Of a stretch of 64,000 bases of DNA, positions 42,240 to 50,166 are shown one piece after another. The notes under the pieces are model-generated. The model was not told the DNA's origin. It saw only the letters and a list, made by a program, of their open reading frames with translations, and ran no database searches. The stretch comes from Larkinella terrae (GTDB taxonomy: Bacteria; Bacteroidota; Bacteroidia; Cytophagales; Spirosomataceae). Where the stretch lies: assembly GCF_009668025.1 (NCBI RefSeq), contig NZ_WJXZ01000015.1:124001-188000 (forward strand), read 5' to 3'. Position 1 is the stretch's first letter, and the number at the start of each line of letters is the position of its first letter. A program made the position numbers and the translations under genes.

Positions 42240-42890
42240 ATGATAAACCCGACCCGCAAAACTGCACTCGTCGTTGGAGCAACCGGACTAATCGGTAACC
42301 TGCTGACGCATCGCCTTGTTGATTCGCCGGCTTACGAAAAAGTGAAAGTCCTGGTTCGTCATTCGCTGGGTTGGCAACACCCTCATTTACAGGAAATTCA
42401 ATACGACTTCGATCATCCCAACGGTTTGCTGGTGCAGGCCGACGATGTTTTCTGCTGCCTCGGCACAACCATGAAAAAAGCCGGTTCGAAAGAGGCTTTC
42501 CAGAAAGTGGACTATCAATATCCCTTAGACGTTGCAAAACGGGCTTTGGTCAACCGGGCGAAGCAATTTTTATTGGTTTCATCGATGGGCGCCAATCCCA
42601 GCTCTTCGTTTTTCTACAACCGCGTCAAGGGTGAACTGGAGCGCGATCTGACGGCTTTAAACTATCCGGCCCTCCTGATCTTCCGGCCTTCGCTCCTGCT
42701 CGGCGAACGCAAAGAATACCGGCTGGGCGAACGCATCGGCGAAGGACTGATGAAGCTGTTCAACCCCTTGATTCCGGCCCGATACAAGGGCGTTCAGGGC
42801 ACAAGTGTGGCCAACGCCATGCTCCAGAAAGCCCAGCGGGGATTGGCGGGAACGCATATTTTCGAATCGGATCAGTTGCAGCCTTTCTAA
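42240..42890 (+). CDS. NAD(P)-binding oxidoreductase (atypical SDR)
   Basis: A 216-residue Rossmann-fold protein. The dinucleotide motif ALVVGATGLIGNLLTHRLV is at the N-terminus, with CCLGTTMKKAGSKEAFQKVD, LVSSMGANPSSSFFYNRVKG (the YxxxK-like FYNRVKG) and FRPSLLLGERKEYRLGE. It resembles HTATIP2/TIP30-like and YbjT-like NAD(P)-binding proteins. The substrate is unknown. The gene precedes the lactonase-like gene by four bases, so the two are probably cotranscribed. Confidence 0.82.
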   Translation: MINPTRKTALVVGATGLIGNLLTHRLVDSPAYEKVKVLVRHSLGWQHPHLQEIQYDFDHPNGLLVQADDVFCCLGTTMKKAGSKEAFQKVDYQYPLDVAKRALVNRAKQFLLVSSMGANPSSSFFYNRVKGELERDLTALNYPALLIFRPSLLLGERKEYRLGERIGEGLMKLFNPLIPARYKGVQGTSVANAMLQKAQRGLAGTHIFESDQLQPF

Positions 42891-42894
42891 ACCG

Positions 42895-44820
42895 ATGTAC
42901 ACACCTTCTCTGATTCGCTATGGCCAACAGGAGCCGCTGGCGGAACCCCGAATTCTCCGCGCCGGTCCGCTGACGATGCTGTATGAACGCGGTTTTCTCC
43001 GGTATATCCGGCTCGGCGACCACGAAGTACTGCGCATGATTTACCACGCCGTTCGCGATCATAACTGGGCCACAGCCACCTGCGAAATCGAGGATGAAAC
43101 CGTGGAGCAACGCGACGATTCGTTCCACATTCGCTACCAGTGCGTGTGCCGGAACGCAACGATCCACCTGCGCTGGCGCTGCGAAATCACCGGCGATTCG
43201 GACGGGACGATTCAGTTTAACATCAACGGCGAAGCACTGGCCGACTTTCAGCGAAACCGGGCCGGTTTTTGCATTCTGCACCCGATTCCGGAATGCGCCG
43301 GCCAGGCCTGCACCCTCACCCACCCCGACGGCAGCCAGTCGGTCGCTGCCTTTCCAACGGCCATCAGCCCGCACCAGCCTTTTCTGAACATTCGGGAAAT
43401 GCAGTGGCCCATTTCAAAAGAGGGCGCTGCGGTTTTGTGGTTCGTAGGCGATGTGTTTGAAAGTGAAGACCAGCGCAACTGGACGGATGCTTCGTATAAA
43501 ACGTATTGCACGCCGTTGGCAAAACCGTTTCCGGTGACGTTAAAAACCGGTGACAAAATTGAACAATCGGTCGAACTGCGACTGATCGGCCCGGTTTCCA
43601 ATCCGCTGGATTTCCACACCAAACCGGACGAAACGCTCGTTTCGTTTGGATCGTCAACCCTGCCATTACCCGCCATCGGCCTGGGGAGCAATGCGGAAGT
43701 CCTGACCGATTCGGTGGTTGGTTTGCTTAAAGAGGCCGGTTTTCACCACCTCCGCGTCGAGGTTGATTTCCAGCAACCGGATTGGGCCGAAACCGTTCAC
43801 AAAGCTGTTGATGATGCGGTTTTGCTGGGTGTAAAGTTGGAACTAGTGCTGCTGTTCAACCAACTGGCGAATTACGAACTCTACCGGTTTCTGAAAGAAC
43901 CGGTCGAGCCGTCGCTGGTTTACTCCGTTACGATTCTCAGTAATTTCGCCAAATCGACTCCGCCGACCCTCGTCGAGCAGGTGGTGTCGCCACTTCGTCA
44001 GGCGTTTCCGGATGCGCTGGTGGGCGTCGGAACCAACGCCTTTTTCGTGGCCGTAAACCGGCAAACCCCTCCGCTCCAAACCGTCGATTTCATCAGTTAT
44101 GCCATCAGCCCACAGGCCCACGCCATTGATCACCTGACGTTGATGGAGAATACGGCGGCCCAGGCCGACACGGTTCGGGACGCCCGCCATTGGACGCCGA
44201 AGGTTCACCTCTCACCCGTTACGCTACGCCCGCGTTTCAATCCCGATGCGAAAGGTAACGATCCCAAACCGGCCACGGTTCAGATGCCTTTCTCCGTCGA
44301 TCCACGGCAAATGTCGCTGATGGGAGCCGCCTGGACGGTCGCCAGCCTGAAAAACCTGATCCAGGCCAGAGCTCATTCGCTGACGTATTATGAAACCGCT
44401 GGTGAACAGGGCCTTGTGCAGGGCGAAAAACCGTCGGCTTATCCCAACCAGTTCGTTGCGGAACCCGGTACGGTTTTCCCCCTCTATTGGGTATTTCAGA
44501 TTCTGAACGGTTTTCGGCACGGTCACGTCATTCCAACCGCCAGCAGCCAGCCGTTGAAAGTGGAAGCGTTGTTGCTGCAAAATGACCAGAGTAAGGTGCT
44601 GATTCTTGCCAACCAGACCAACGAATTTCAGGCGGTTTCCGTACCGATTCACCAGCCAGCTGATCAGTGGGTGCTGGACGAAACCTCAATTCCCAAAGCC
44701 AATGCGGCTCCCGCTTCCTTCTGGGACGAAATCGTGCAGAATCGGGTGCCGATTGACAATGAAAATCTTCGGGTCGAATTAACGCCCTATGCAACCGCTT
44801 TTCTGGAGTGGGAAGCCTAG
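42895..44820 (+). CDS. D-apionate lactonase-like protein (putative)
   Basis: A 641-residue cytoplasmic protein from ATG 42895. The N-terminal beta-sandwich domain contains LRAGPLTMLYERGFLRYIRL, EVLRMIYHAVRDHNW, ISPHQPFLNIREM and DQRNWTDASYKTYCTPL. A central TIM-barrel-like region (about 290-520) holds LGVKLELVLLF and LTYYETAGEQGLV, followed by a small C-terminal beta domain. I recognise these motifs as those of proteins related to D-apionate lactonase, which opens the lactone of the branched sugar apiose; this is from memory and not verified. A glycoside-hydrolase-like role is the alternative. Its stop shares CTAG with the convergent gene. Confidence 0.55.
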   Translation: MYTPSLIRYGQQEPLAEPRILRAGPLTMLYERGFLRYIRLGDHEVLRMIYHAVRDHNWATATCEIEDETVEQRDDSFHIRYQCVCRNATIHLRWRCEITGDSDGTIQFNINGEALADFQRNRAGFCILHPIPECAGQACTLTHPDGSQSVAAFPTAISPHQPFLNIREMQWPISKEGAAVLWFVGDVFESEDQRNWTDASYKTYCTPLAKPFPVTLKTGDKIEQSVELRLIGPVSNPLDFHTKPDETLVSFGSSTLPLPAIGLGSNAEVLTDSVVGLLKEAGFHHLRVEVDFQQPDWAETVHKAVDDAVLLGVKLELVLLFNQLANYELYRFLKEPVEPSLVYSVTILSNFAKSTPPTLVEQVVSPLRQAFPDALVGVGTNAFFVAVNRQTPPLQTVDFISYAISPQAHAIDHLTLMENTAAQADTVRDARHWTPKVHLSPVTLRPRFNPDAKGNDPKPATVQMPFSVDPRQMSLMGAAWTVASLKNLIQARAHSLTYYETAGEQGLVQGEKPSAYPNQFVAEPGTVFPLYWVFQILNGFRHGHVIPTASSQPLKVEALLLQNDQSKVLILANQTNEFQAVSVPIHQPADQWVLDETSIPKANAAPASFWDEIVQNRVPIDNENLRVELTPYATAFLEWEA

Positions 44821-46055
44821 AAGGCATTCACAATTTCCTCCAGCGAAACGCCCAGTTTCTGGCGGGCAATGGCGTCCAGGTGCGTTTCATCGCCCTGAAT
44901 GTGCAGGGTTGTATGCGTGTGCACCAGCCGACCACGGGGTTGCAAGGCAGCTGCGGGTGAAGAACTTTCCAGTTCATAAAACCGCCCCATTTGCGGCTGA
45001 CCCGGTTTCATCGGCCCGTCGTTGTACGAGTTGGCCACGTCGCCCGCATACGGTTCCTGCTGGATTTCCCAGGCCGAATTGACGTACTCCCGGTTTTTCG
45101 GATCGAACGTAAACGTCACCAGCGTGAGTGTTTGCGAACCGGGATCGTAGCTGCCGAGCCAGTTTTTAGCGCGGGCGGGCGGCACACCAATTTTGCCACG
45201 TTCGTTGGCATCCGCTTTGAAAAAAGCCACACTGTCTTTCTGCACCAGCCGCGACGCCGGTACTTTCCCAAAATAGCTGTCGTTGATGGCTTGACCTTTT
45301 CCGGGCTGAAACGGCACCACAATGGTGGCTTCCGGCGACGCGTTGTACATGCCCAGAATCCAGATCGACAGCAGGCCTTTTTCCTTCGTCCAGGGATCTT
45401 TTCCTTTGTTAATCAGTGTATTGACCGATTCCACACCGATTACTTTCAGGGCGTTACTTAACGATTCGCCCGTTGCTCCCAGCACCTCGCGGACCTGTTT
45501 CGAACTCAACAGATGGATTTCCCGTTCAACACCCACGTTAAACTTCGTTCCGGAGTAATTCACCAGTTCAAAGTCTTTCGTGAACCGCGCCGAGCGGTTA
45601 TCTTTCGACGCCAGGGCGAACGGTTCCGAGTCGATAGGCGCAGGCGTTTGCCAGTTATCGCCGTTGAAGGCAGCGCCCGGTTTGAAATAAATGGCAAACT
45701 GACCACCCTCGGGGCCGAGCCAGAAGCGGTCTTCCCCGCCAAACGCGTTCATGTGCGGGCCTAATTTGCCGGATTCAATCAGTCCACGGTTGATCCAGCC
45801 GTAGCTCGTCTGGCCATCGGCCGTGCTGGTCATAATGCGGCCCTGATACGCGGGACAGATCAAAACCTGCGCTTTGCCGTCCTGTAATGTTACTAAATCG
45901 GTGTGGTATTTTTGAAGAAAAGCTGCGTCGGCGGCAAATGGATTCATTTGGGTTGTGTCGGTTTGGGAAGTTTTATCGTCAGTAGATGAGGTCGATTGGC
46001 AGGCCAGCGCACCCGCCAGAAAGGGTAAAATCACCCAAAAACTCATTTTTTTCAT
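44817..46055 (-). CDS. Lipoprotein of unknown function (DUF6786-like)
   Basis: A 412-residue predicted lipoprotein: signal peptide with lipobox LAGALAC, then a Ser/Thr/Asp-rich linker. The mature part contains CPAYQGRIMTSTADG, GWINRGLIESGKLGPHMNAF, GGEDRFWLGPEGGQFAIYF and LVHTHTTLHIQGDE. The Gly- and Trp-rich beta pattern with RFWLGPEGG recalls galactose-mutarotase-like folds. I believe it belongs to the family called DUF6786, but that is from memory. Its location beside a lactonase-like gene hints at sugar handling in the envelope. The two genes converge and overlap by four bases. Confidence 0.65.
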   Translation of the reverse strand: MKKMSFWVILPFLAGALACQSTSSTDDKTSQTDTTQMNPFAADAAFLQKYHTDLVTLQDGKAQVLICPAYQGRIMTSTADGQTSYGWINRGLIESGKLGPHMNAFGGEDRFWLGPEGGQFAIYFKPGAAFNGDNWQTPAPIDSEPFALASKDNRSARFTKDFELVNYSGTKFNVGVEREIHLLSSKQVREVLGATGESLSNALKVIGVESVNTLINKGKDPWTKEKGLLSIWILGMYNASPEATIVVPFQPGKGQAINDSYFGKVPASRLVQKDSVAFFKADANERGKIGVPPARAKNWLGSYDPGSQTLTLVTFTFDPKNREYVNSAWEIQQEPYAGDVANSYNDGPMKPGQPQMGRFYELESSSPAAALQPRGRLVHTHTTLHIQGDETHLDAIARQKLGVSLEEIVNAF

Positions 46056-46141
46056 AATTTGGCTTAGGATTCGTCAGAATTTCCCGAAATTTAACCACAT
46101 CTTTTTCACTTCCCGAAAACCGAATAAATCTTTCTGTAATC

Positions 46142-46582
46142 ATGAACCTCGTTACTCGTATTCGTCCGGCTGATTATCAGGATGTTGGAAGGCTTTATCG
46201 TTTTATTTGCGAACTGGAAGAAGCTGATCTCAATGCGTCGGCCTTCCGGGCGATTTTCCAGCGAAACCTCACCGATCGGCGGGTGCACTACCTGGTGGCC
46301 GAGGTGGACAATGAAGTGGTGGGTTTCATCAGCTGTCACGTTCAGTACCTGCTCCATCATACCGGCAAAGTGGGTGAAATTCAGGAGTTGTACGTTATGC
46401 CGGAATACCGCAACCAGCAGATCGGTCGGCAGCTCGTGGCAGCTCTCGAGCAATTGGCTTCCGAACACGGTTTTGTGAATCTGGAAGTAACGGCGAATCA
46501 GAAACGGACGCATACGCACCGGTTTTACCAGCAACTGACGTTCCGCCCGTCGCATTTCAAATTTGTGAAGGAGGTTCAGTAG
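46142..46582 (+). CDS. GNAT-family N-acetyltransferase
   Basis: A 146-residue acetyl-CoA-dependent transferase covering a complete GNAT fold. The acetyl-CoA loop is in VMPEYRNQQIGRQLVAAL (Q/RxxGxG/A-like), and NLEVTANQKRTHTHRFYQQL is the usual motif B region. It begins MNLVTRIRPADYQDVGRLYR. Substrate unknown. It is divergent from the lipoprotein gene with an 86-base gap. Confidence 0.87.
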   Translation: MNLVTRIRPADYQDVGRLYRFICELEEADLNASAFRAIFQRNLTDRRVHYLVAEVDNEVVGFISCHVQYLLHHTGKVGEIQELYVMPEYRNQQIGRQLVAALEQLASEHGFVNLEVTANQKRTHTHRFYQQLTFRPSHFKFVKEVQ

Positions 46583-46744
46583 GCTTGGCTATTTTCCTTT
46601 CTTTAAACTTAATAGCGTTGGTTTACGTTTCGATTTTATTGGCCGGCAAGTTGCCGGTCATCTAATTTTATGAATGGTAAGTAAAAGCCGGAAATCTGGG
46701 ACCTGTTCATAATCGATTCTAATTCAAATTTTATTCTGACTGAG

Positions 46745-46900
46745 ATGGCAACTATTACAAAAAGCGCCAAAGACCTCTTTGATAAGATGGCCGAGGACAA
46801 GAAAAAGTTAAAGGCTTATCTCGAAAGTGGAGACGAATCCAAGAAGCCCGTCGGGGGCAAATTCTTCAAACCCTCAACCTTATCCGCTAAGAGAAGCTGA
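46745..46900 (+). CDS. 51-residue protein overlapping the next gene
   Basis: The frame MATITKSAKDLFDKMAEDKK continues with KLKAYLESGDESKKPVGGKF and ends STLSAKRS before TGA at 46898-46900. It is helical and Lys-rich and looks like a genuine small protein. It overlaps the start of the following gene by 74 bases in another frame, which suggests translational coupling or a frameshifted longer ancestor. Function unknown. Confidence 0.5.
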   Translation: MATITKSAKDLFDKMAEDKKKLKAYLESGDESKKPVGGKFFKPSTLSAKRS

Positions 46901-47324
46901 AGACGGTTTCTATTTTACGACGGACGAGGGTATCAATTACTACTTACAGCTTAAATTTCGGGACGGCTATTTCGACGCAGCATCATTCTCAGATGATGTA
47001 GCCGAATTTTCTATTGTCCCGATTGGCCAGAAAGTCGGTCGCAAAAGAGACAGTAGAATTATGGCGACTATTGTCGAAATGTTCAATGCGGCATTTTTCG
47101 ACAAGCCCAATCTGATCGTCATTTATATTTGTAGCCTGGAAAATAACCAGGAAATACTTCGGGAATATCTGTTTACGAAGTGGTTTCGGCAAAATAGTAA
47201 AGGGTTTGTTAAAATAGACTTTAACCGCCAGGAGAAAAGGCAGTACGCTTCCGTCATCTTTCAGGAAAATCATCCATACCGAGACGAAATAATTGAAATC
47301 TTTACTGAGATAAATAATAAATAA
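46827..47324 (+). CDS. Uncharacterised protein (DUF6169-like)
   Basis: A 165-residue protein with NPQPYPLREAEDGFYFTTDEG near the start (split NPQPYPLREAED, GFYFTTDEG), IMATIVEMFNAAFFDKPNLI and YICSLENNQEILREYLFTKWF. I associate this pattern with the Bacteroidota family DUF6169, from memory. It is cytoplasmic, mixed alpha/beta. The real start may lie after residue 15, since homology appears to begin at NPQPYPL; then the overlap with the upstream small gene is shorter. Together the pair resembles two-gene modules of unknown function. Confidence 0.65.
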   Translation: METNPRSPSGANSSNPQPYPLREAEDGFYFTTDEGINYYLQLKFRDGYFDAASFSDDVAEFSIVPIGQKVGRKRDSRIMATIVEMFNAAFFDKPNLIVIYICSLENNQEILREYLFTKWFRQNSKGFVKIDFNRQEKRQYASVIFQENHPYRDEIIEIFTEINNK

Positions 47325-47339
47325 GTACTCTGCGATCCC

Positions 47340-48398
47340 TTATTCCCGTTTCGAAAAGTAATCATTCACGTCTTTATAGCCTTCCTTGACGGTTTTTGTA
47401 CGGGTCGAAATGCGGTATTGGCTGAACAGGTCGCCGTATTCGCGGGCGGCTTTTTGTCCGGCGGCATCGTTATCGAAGTAAAAGCAGATTTCAAACCGCC
47501 GAAACTGTTTCATCCACTCCCGTTTGAACATCGTTGCGCTGCCCAGACTCACGGCGGGCATGCCTTCCTGCATCAGCGTCATGCAATCAAAAGCGCCTTC
47601 GGTCAGATAAAGCGTCTGACCGGTTTTGATAAGATCCATCACATCGGCGTTGAATAACTCCACGGGTACGCCACTCAGAAACTGATACCGCGATACGGTT
47701 TCGGACGCATTTCGGATCACGCGCCCCTGCAAAAAAACGACGCGGCCTTTCCGGTAATATGGAATGATGATCGGATGGCGGTAGAAAATCAAGTTTCCTT
47801 TTTCGTTGAACAAACCGCATTCCTGCAAATCCAGCAAATTGTATTTTCGCCGTAATTGCGACTGGGCGTCCGAATAGTCGTTCACCGTAAAAATGCGAAA
47901 TTTTCGTAAGGTCGTTTCGGTAAATCCACGCGTCAAGAGATATTCCCAGGCTTCCGTTTTGACCTCGCTGGCGGGTTGCGCTTCACAAATCCGCTGAAAT
48001 TCCTCGTAAATATCGCTGTACAACGGTTTGTAAACATACGCGCTGGTATCTGAAGGCAACGCCATTTTCTCCGGTTTGGCCAAAACCGCCGACTGTATTT
48101 TTTTTAGTTGCCCGCGCTTGTACAAATCCGGCTGGTATTCGGGCAAATAATTAAAAGCCAGTTCGTGCATGGCGGGCGTATAGTCCAGCCCGGCAACGCC
48201 CGCGTAGAAGCTGATAACATCGCCGTGTTTGCCACATCCGAAGCAGTGGTAGGTATTGTTCTGCGGATAAATGACGAGCGAGGGCGTTTTCTCGGCGTGG
48301 AACGGACAGATGATCTTGCGGTTTTCGTGCAGTTCGTACCCCAAATCCGTTACAACACGGACAATGTCGATCGTACGGGCCAGTGACAATAAATCCAT
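47340..48398 (-). CDS. Stand-alone CHC2 zinc finger-Toprim primase-like protein
   Basis: A 352-residue protein with an N-terminal CHC2 zinc-binding domain (C31PFH34 and C52FGC55) and a C-terminal Toprim domain containing LYLTEGAFDCMTLMQEG and CFYFDNDAAGQKAAREYG. The acidic catalytic positions of DnaG are preserved. It is much shorter than DnaG (about 600 or more residues) and has no helicase-binding C-terminus, so it is probably not the main replicative primase. Such truncated primases are often linked to phages or integrated elements, but no mobile gene is adjacent. It lies downstream of atpH beyond a terminator. Confidence 0.82.
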   Translation of the reverse strand: MDLLSLARTIDIVRVVTDLGYELHENRKIICPFHAEKTPSLVIYPQNNTYHCFGCGKHGDVISFYAGVAGLDYTPAMHELAFNYLPEYQPDLYKRGQLKKIQSAVLAKPEKMALPSDTSAYVYKPLYSDIYEEFQRICEAQPASEVKTEAWEYLLTRGFTETTLRKFRIFTVNDYSDAQSQLRRKYNLLDLQECGLFNEKGNLIFYRHPIIIPYYRKGRVVFLQGRVIRNASETVSRYQFLSGVPVELFNADVMDLIKTGQTLYLTEGAFDCMTLMQEGMPAVSLGSATMFKREWMKQFRRFEICFYFDNDAAGQKAAREYGDLFSQYRISTRTKTVKEGYKDVNDYFSKRE

Positions 48399-48427
48399 CG
48401 AGCCAGTTATTTAGTACCGCATAATAC

Positions 48428-48474
48428 CAAAAAAACCGGACATCTGAGCTATAGCCCAGATGTCCGGTTTTTTG
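48428..48474. terminator. Bidirectional terminator after the atp operon
   Basis: ACCGGACATCTG and CAGATGTCCGGT are exact complements around a 10-nt loop, flanked by A-tracts (left) and T-tracts (right). It lies between the atpH stop (48552) and the start of the primase-like gene (48398), so it would end the atp transcript on the minus strand. Confidence 0.8.
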
Positions 48475-48475
48475 G

Positions 48476-48546
48476 TTAGAAGAAAGACGATAGACCCGTT
48501 TTCAAACAGAAGTCTTTTGTCTCTTGTCTAACTTCTCTTGTCTTAT
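48476..48546. repeat. Inverted pair of heptamer repeats after atpH
   Basis: Left arm, plus strand: TTAGAAG, AAAGACG, ATAGACC (48476-48496). Right arm, reverse strand from 48546 down to 48512: TAAGACA, AGAGAAG, TTAGACA, AGAGACA, AAAGACT. In the right arm columns 3-5 are AGA in every unit. The same arrangement occurs at 49091 and 56703. Confidence 0.7.
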
Positions 48547-48551
48547 AAAAC

Positions 48552-49088
48552 TCAATTCAGGAAGCTCAACCGCAGTTCGGCGAGTTTGTTCCGGATGGAA
48601 GCATCAACCTGACGGTCGCCAATGCGAAGGATGTAACCGCCGATCAGTTTCGGGTCAATGATTTCTTCCAGTTCGATCTGCTTGCCTGTCGAGTCGGCCA
48701 CCACACGGGTAAATTGCTTCCGAAGCTCTTCCGTCAGCGGCTGCGTCGTCACAACCTGTACTTTCTGGATGCCTTTCAGGTCATTGTACTGCCGAACGTA
48801 TTCGTTGGCCACGCTGTCCATGATACCTTCCCGGTTTTTCTTCGAAATGATATTGAAGATGGAGAACGACAACGGATCAACGCGGTTTTCAAAAACCGCC
48901 CGCAACACGTTCAGTTTCTTTTCATGCCGCAGAATCGGGCTTTTCAGGGCCAGCATCAGGTCACGGTTTTTGCGAACCACATCCCTGAAAAACATCATGT
49001 CTTTGTATACCTCTTCGACCTTGTCTTTTTCCTTCGCCAGGTCGATCAAGGATTTTGCGTATCGGAATGCAACTGTAGATTCTGCCAT
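48552..49088 (-). CDS. atpH: ATP synthase F1 subunit delta
   Basis: Links F1 to the peripheral stalk; 178 residues, standard length. Start MAESTVAFRYAKSLIDLAKE and end ADSTGKQIELEEIIDPKLIG, GGYILRIGDRQVDASIRNKL are typical. It is the last atp gene here; atpA and atpG, which normally follow, are absent and a terminator comes instead. A 111-base gap containing inverted heptamer repeats separates it from atpF. Confidence 0.93.
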   Translation of the reverse strand: MAESTVAFRYAKSLIDLAKEKDKVEEVYKDMMFFRDVVRKNRDLMLALKSPILRHEKKLNVLRAVFENRVDPLSFSIFNIISKKNREGIMDSVANEYVRQYNDLKGIQKVQVVTTQPLTEELRKQFTRVVADSTGKQIELEEIIDPKLIGGYILRIGDRQVDASIRNKLAELRLSFLN

Positions 49089-49090
49089 CT

Positions 49091-49198
49091 TAATAGGTAA
49101 GAATTAAGAGTTAAGACAAACCAATGCAGGTTAAGAGTGGCATACGTCAGCCAACTCATAACTCTTAACCGCACGGGCGGCCCCGTCATAACTCTTAG
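49091..49198. repeat. Inverted heptamer repeats between atpF and atpH
   Basis: Left arm: TAATAGG, TAAGAAT, TAAGAGT, TAAGACA (49091-49118). Facing arms on the reverse strand: TTAAGAG, TTATGAG (around 49169-49156) and CTAAGAG, TTATGAC (around 49199-49186). GGTTAAGAGT (49129-49138) is an exact complement of ACTCTTAACC (49161-49170). The element fills nearly the whole intercistronic gap. Confidence 0.65.
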
Positions 49199-49199
49199 C

Positions 49200-49694
49200 T
49201 TAATTTAATCGTGCTTCTGCTACCAGACCTTTAACCAACTCTTCCTGCGATTTCTTATCGCTCAGCTCTCTTTTCAGTACCTTTTCGGCAATGTCGAGCG
49301 ACAATTCGATCACTTCGCGTTTTACTTCGGCCACCATTGCCTGACGCTCGGTCTGCAACTCTTCGCGGGCTTTCACAATAATGCGGTTGCCTTCTTCGGT
49401 CGCTTTATCGCGGGCTTCGGCAATAACGCGGTCGGCGGTTTCTTTGGCGCCCCGCAAAATGGCGTCGCGTTCGGCACGGGCTTCGGCCAGCAGTTTCTGG
49501 TTGTCCGATTGCAGCTTGGCCATTTCGATCCGGGTTTTTTCGGCCATATCCAGGGCTTTCTGGATATCGTCTTCCCGCTCTTTCAGACTTTCCGTAATCG
49601 GTTTCCAGGCAAATTTTGACAGGATGAAATACAGCAGCCCGAAAACGAGCACCATCCAGAATAACAACCCAATGTCAGGAATCAGCAGATCCAT
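49200..49694 (-). CDS. atpF: ATP synthase F0 subunit b
   Basis: Membrane-anchored peripheral stalk subunit; 164 residues. One N-terminal helix (about residues 6-25, LLFWMVLVFGLLYFIL) precedes a long charged coiled coil (KAREELQTERQAMVAEVKRE). Normal length and layout. It follows atpE after a 154-base gap that contains a strong hairpin. Confidence 0.94.
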   Translation of the reverse strand: MDLLIPDIGLLFWMVLVFGLLYFILSKFAWKPITESLKEREDDIQKALDMAEKTRIEMAKLQSDNQKLLAEARAERDAILRGAKETADRVIAEARDKATEEGNRIIVKAREELQTERQAMVAEVKREVIELSLDIAEKVLKRELSDKKSQEELVKGLVAEARLN

Positions 49695-49747
49695 TGTCTA
49701 ACGAAATTTGGATATATGAATAGGATAATTCGAAGTTAGTTGAAAGC

Positions 49748-49781
49748 AGCCCGTCGGCTGGCTAATCCAGATCGACGGGCT
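49748..49781. promoter_or_regulatory. Stable hairpin between atpE and atpF
   Basis: AGCCCGTCG (49748-49756) pairs exactly with CGACGGGCT (49773-49781), with an inner CTGG/CCAG stem. On the plus strand it is followed by TTTTT, on the transcribed minus strand it is not. Placed just after the c-subunit gene, it could protect or partly terminate the upstream mRNA and so raise c-subunit output. Confidence 0.6.
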
Positions 49782-49848
49782 TTTTCCAGTTTTGCGGAGC
49801 GGTATGCCAACGCCTAATGCAATTGGCGGCTCCTGTGCGGATTGCTGG

Positions 49849-50148
<300 letters not shown>

Positions 50149-50166
50149 TTAACGGCCAACACCTAC

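Noticed and set aside
46641-46659. GC-rich palindrome after the GNAT gene as a terminator
   Set aside because: Stem of about 5-6 bp when a realistic loop is allowed and no T-run follows directly; too weak to call.
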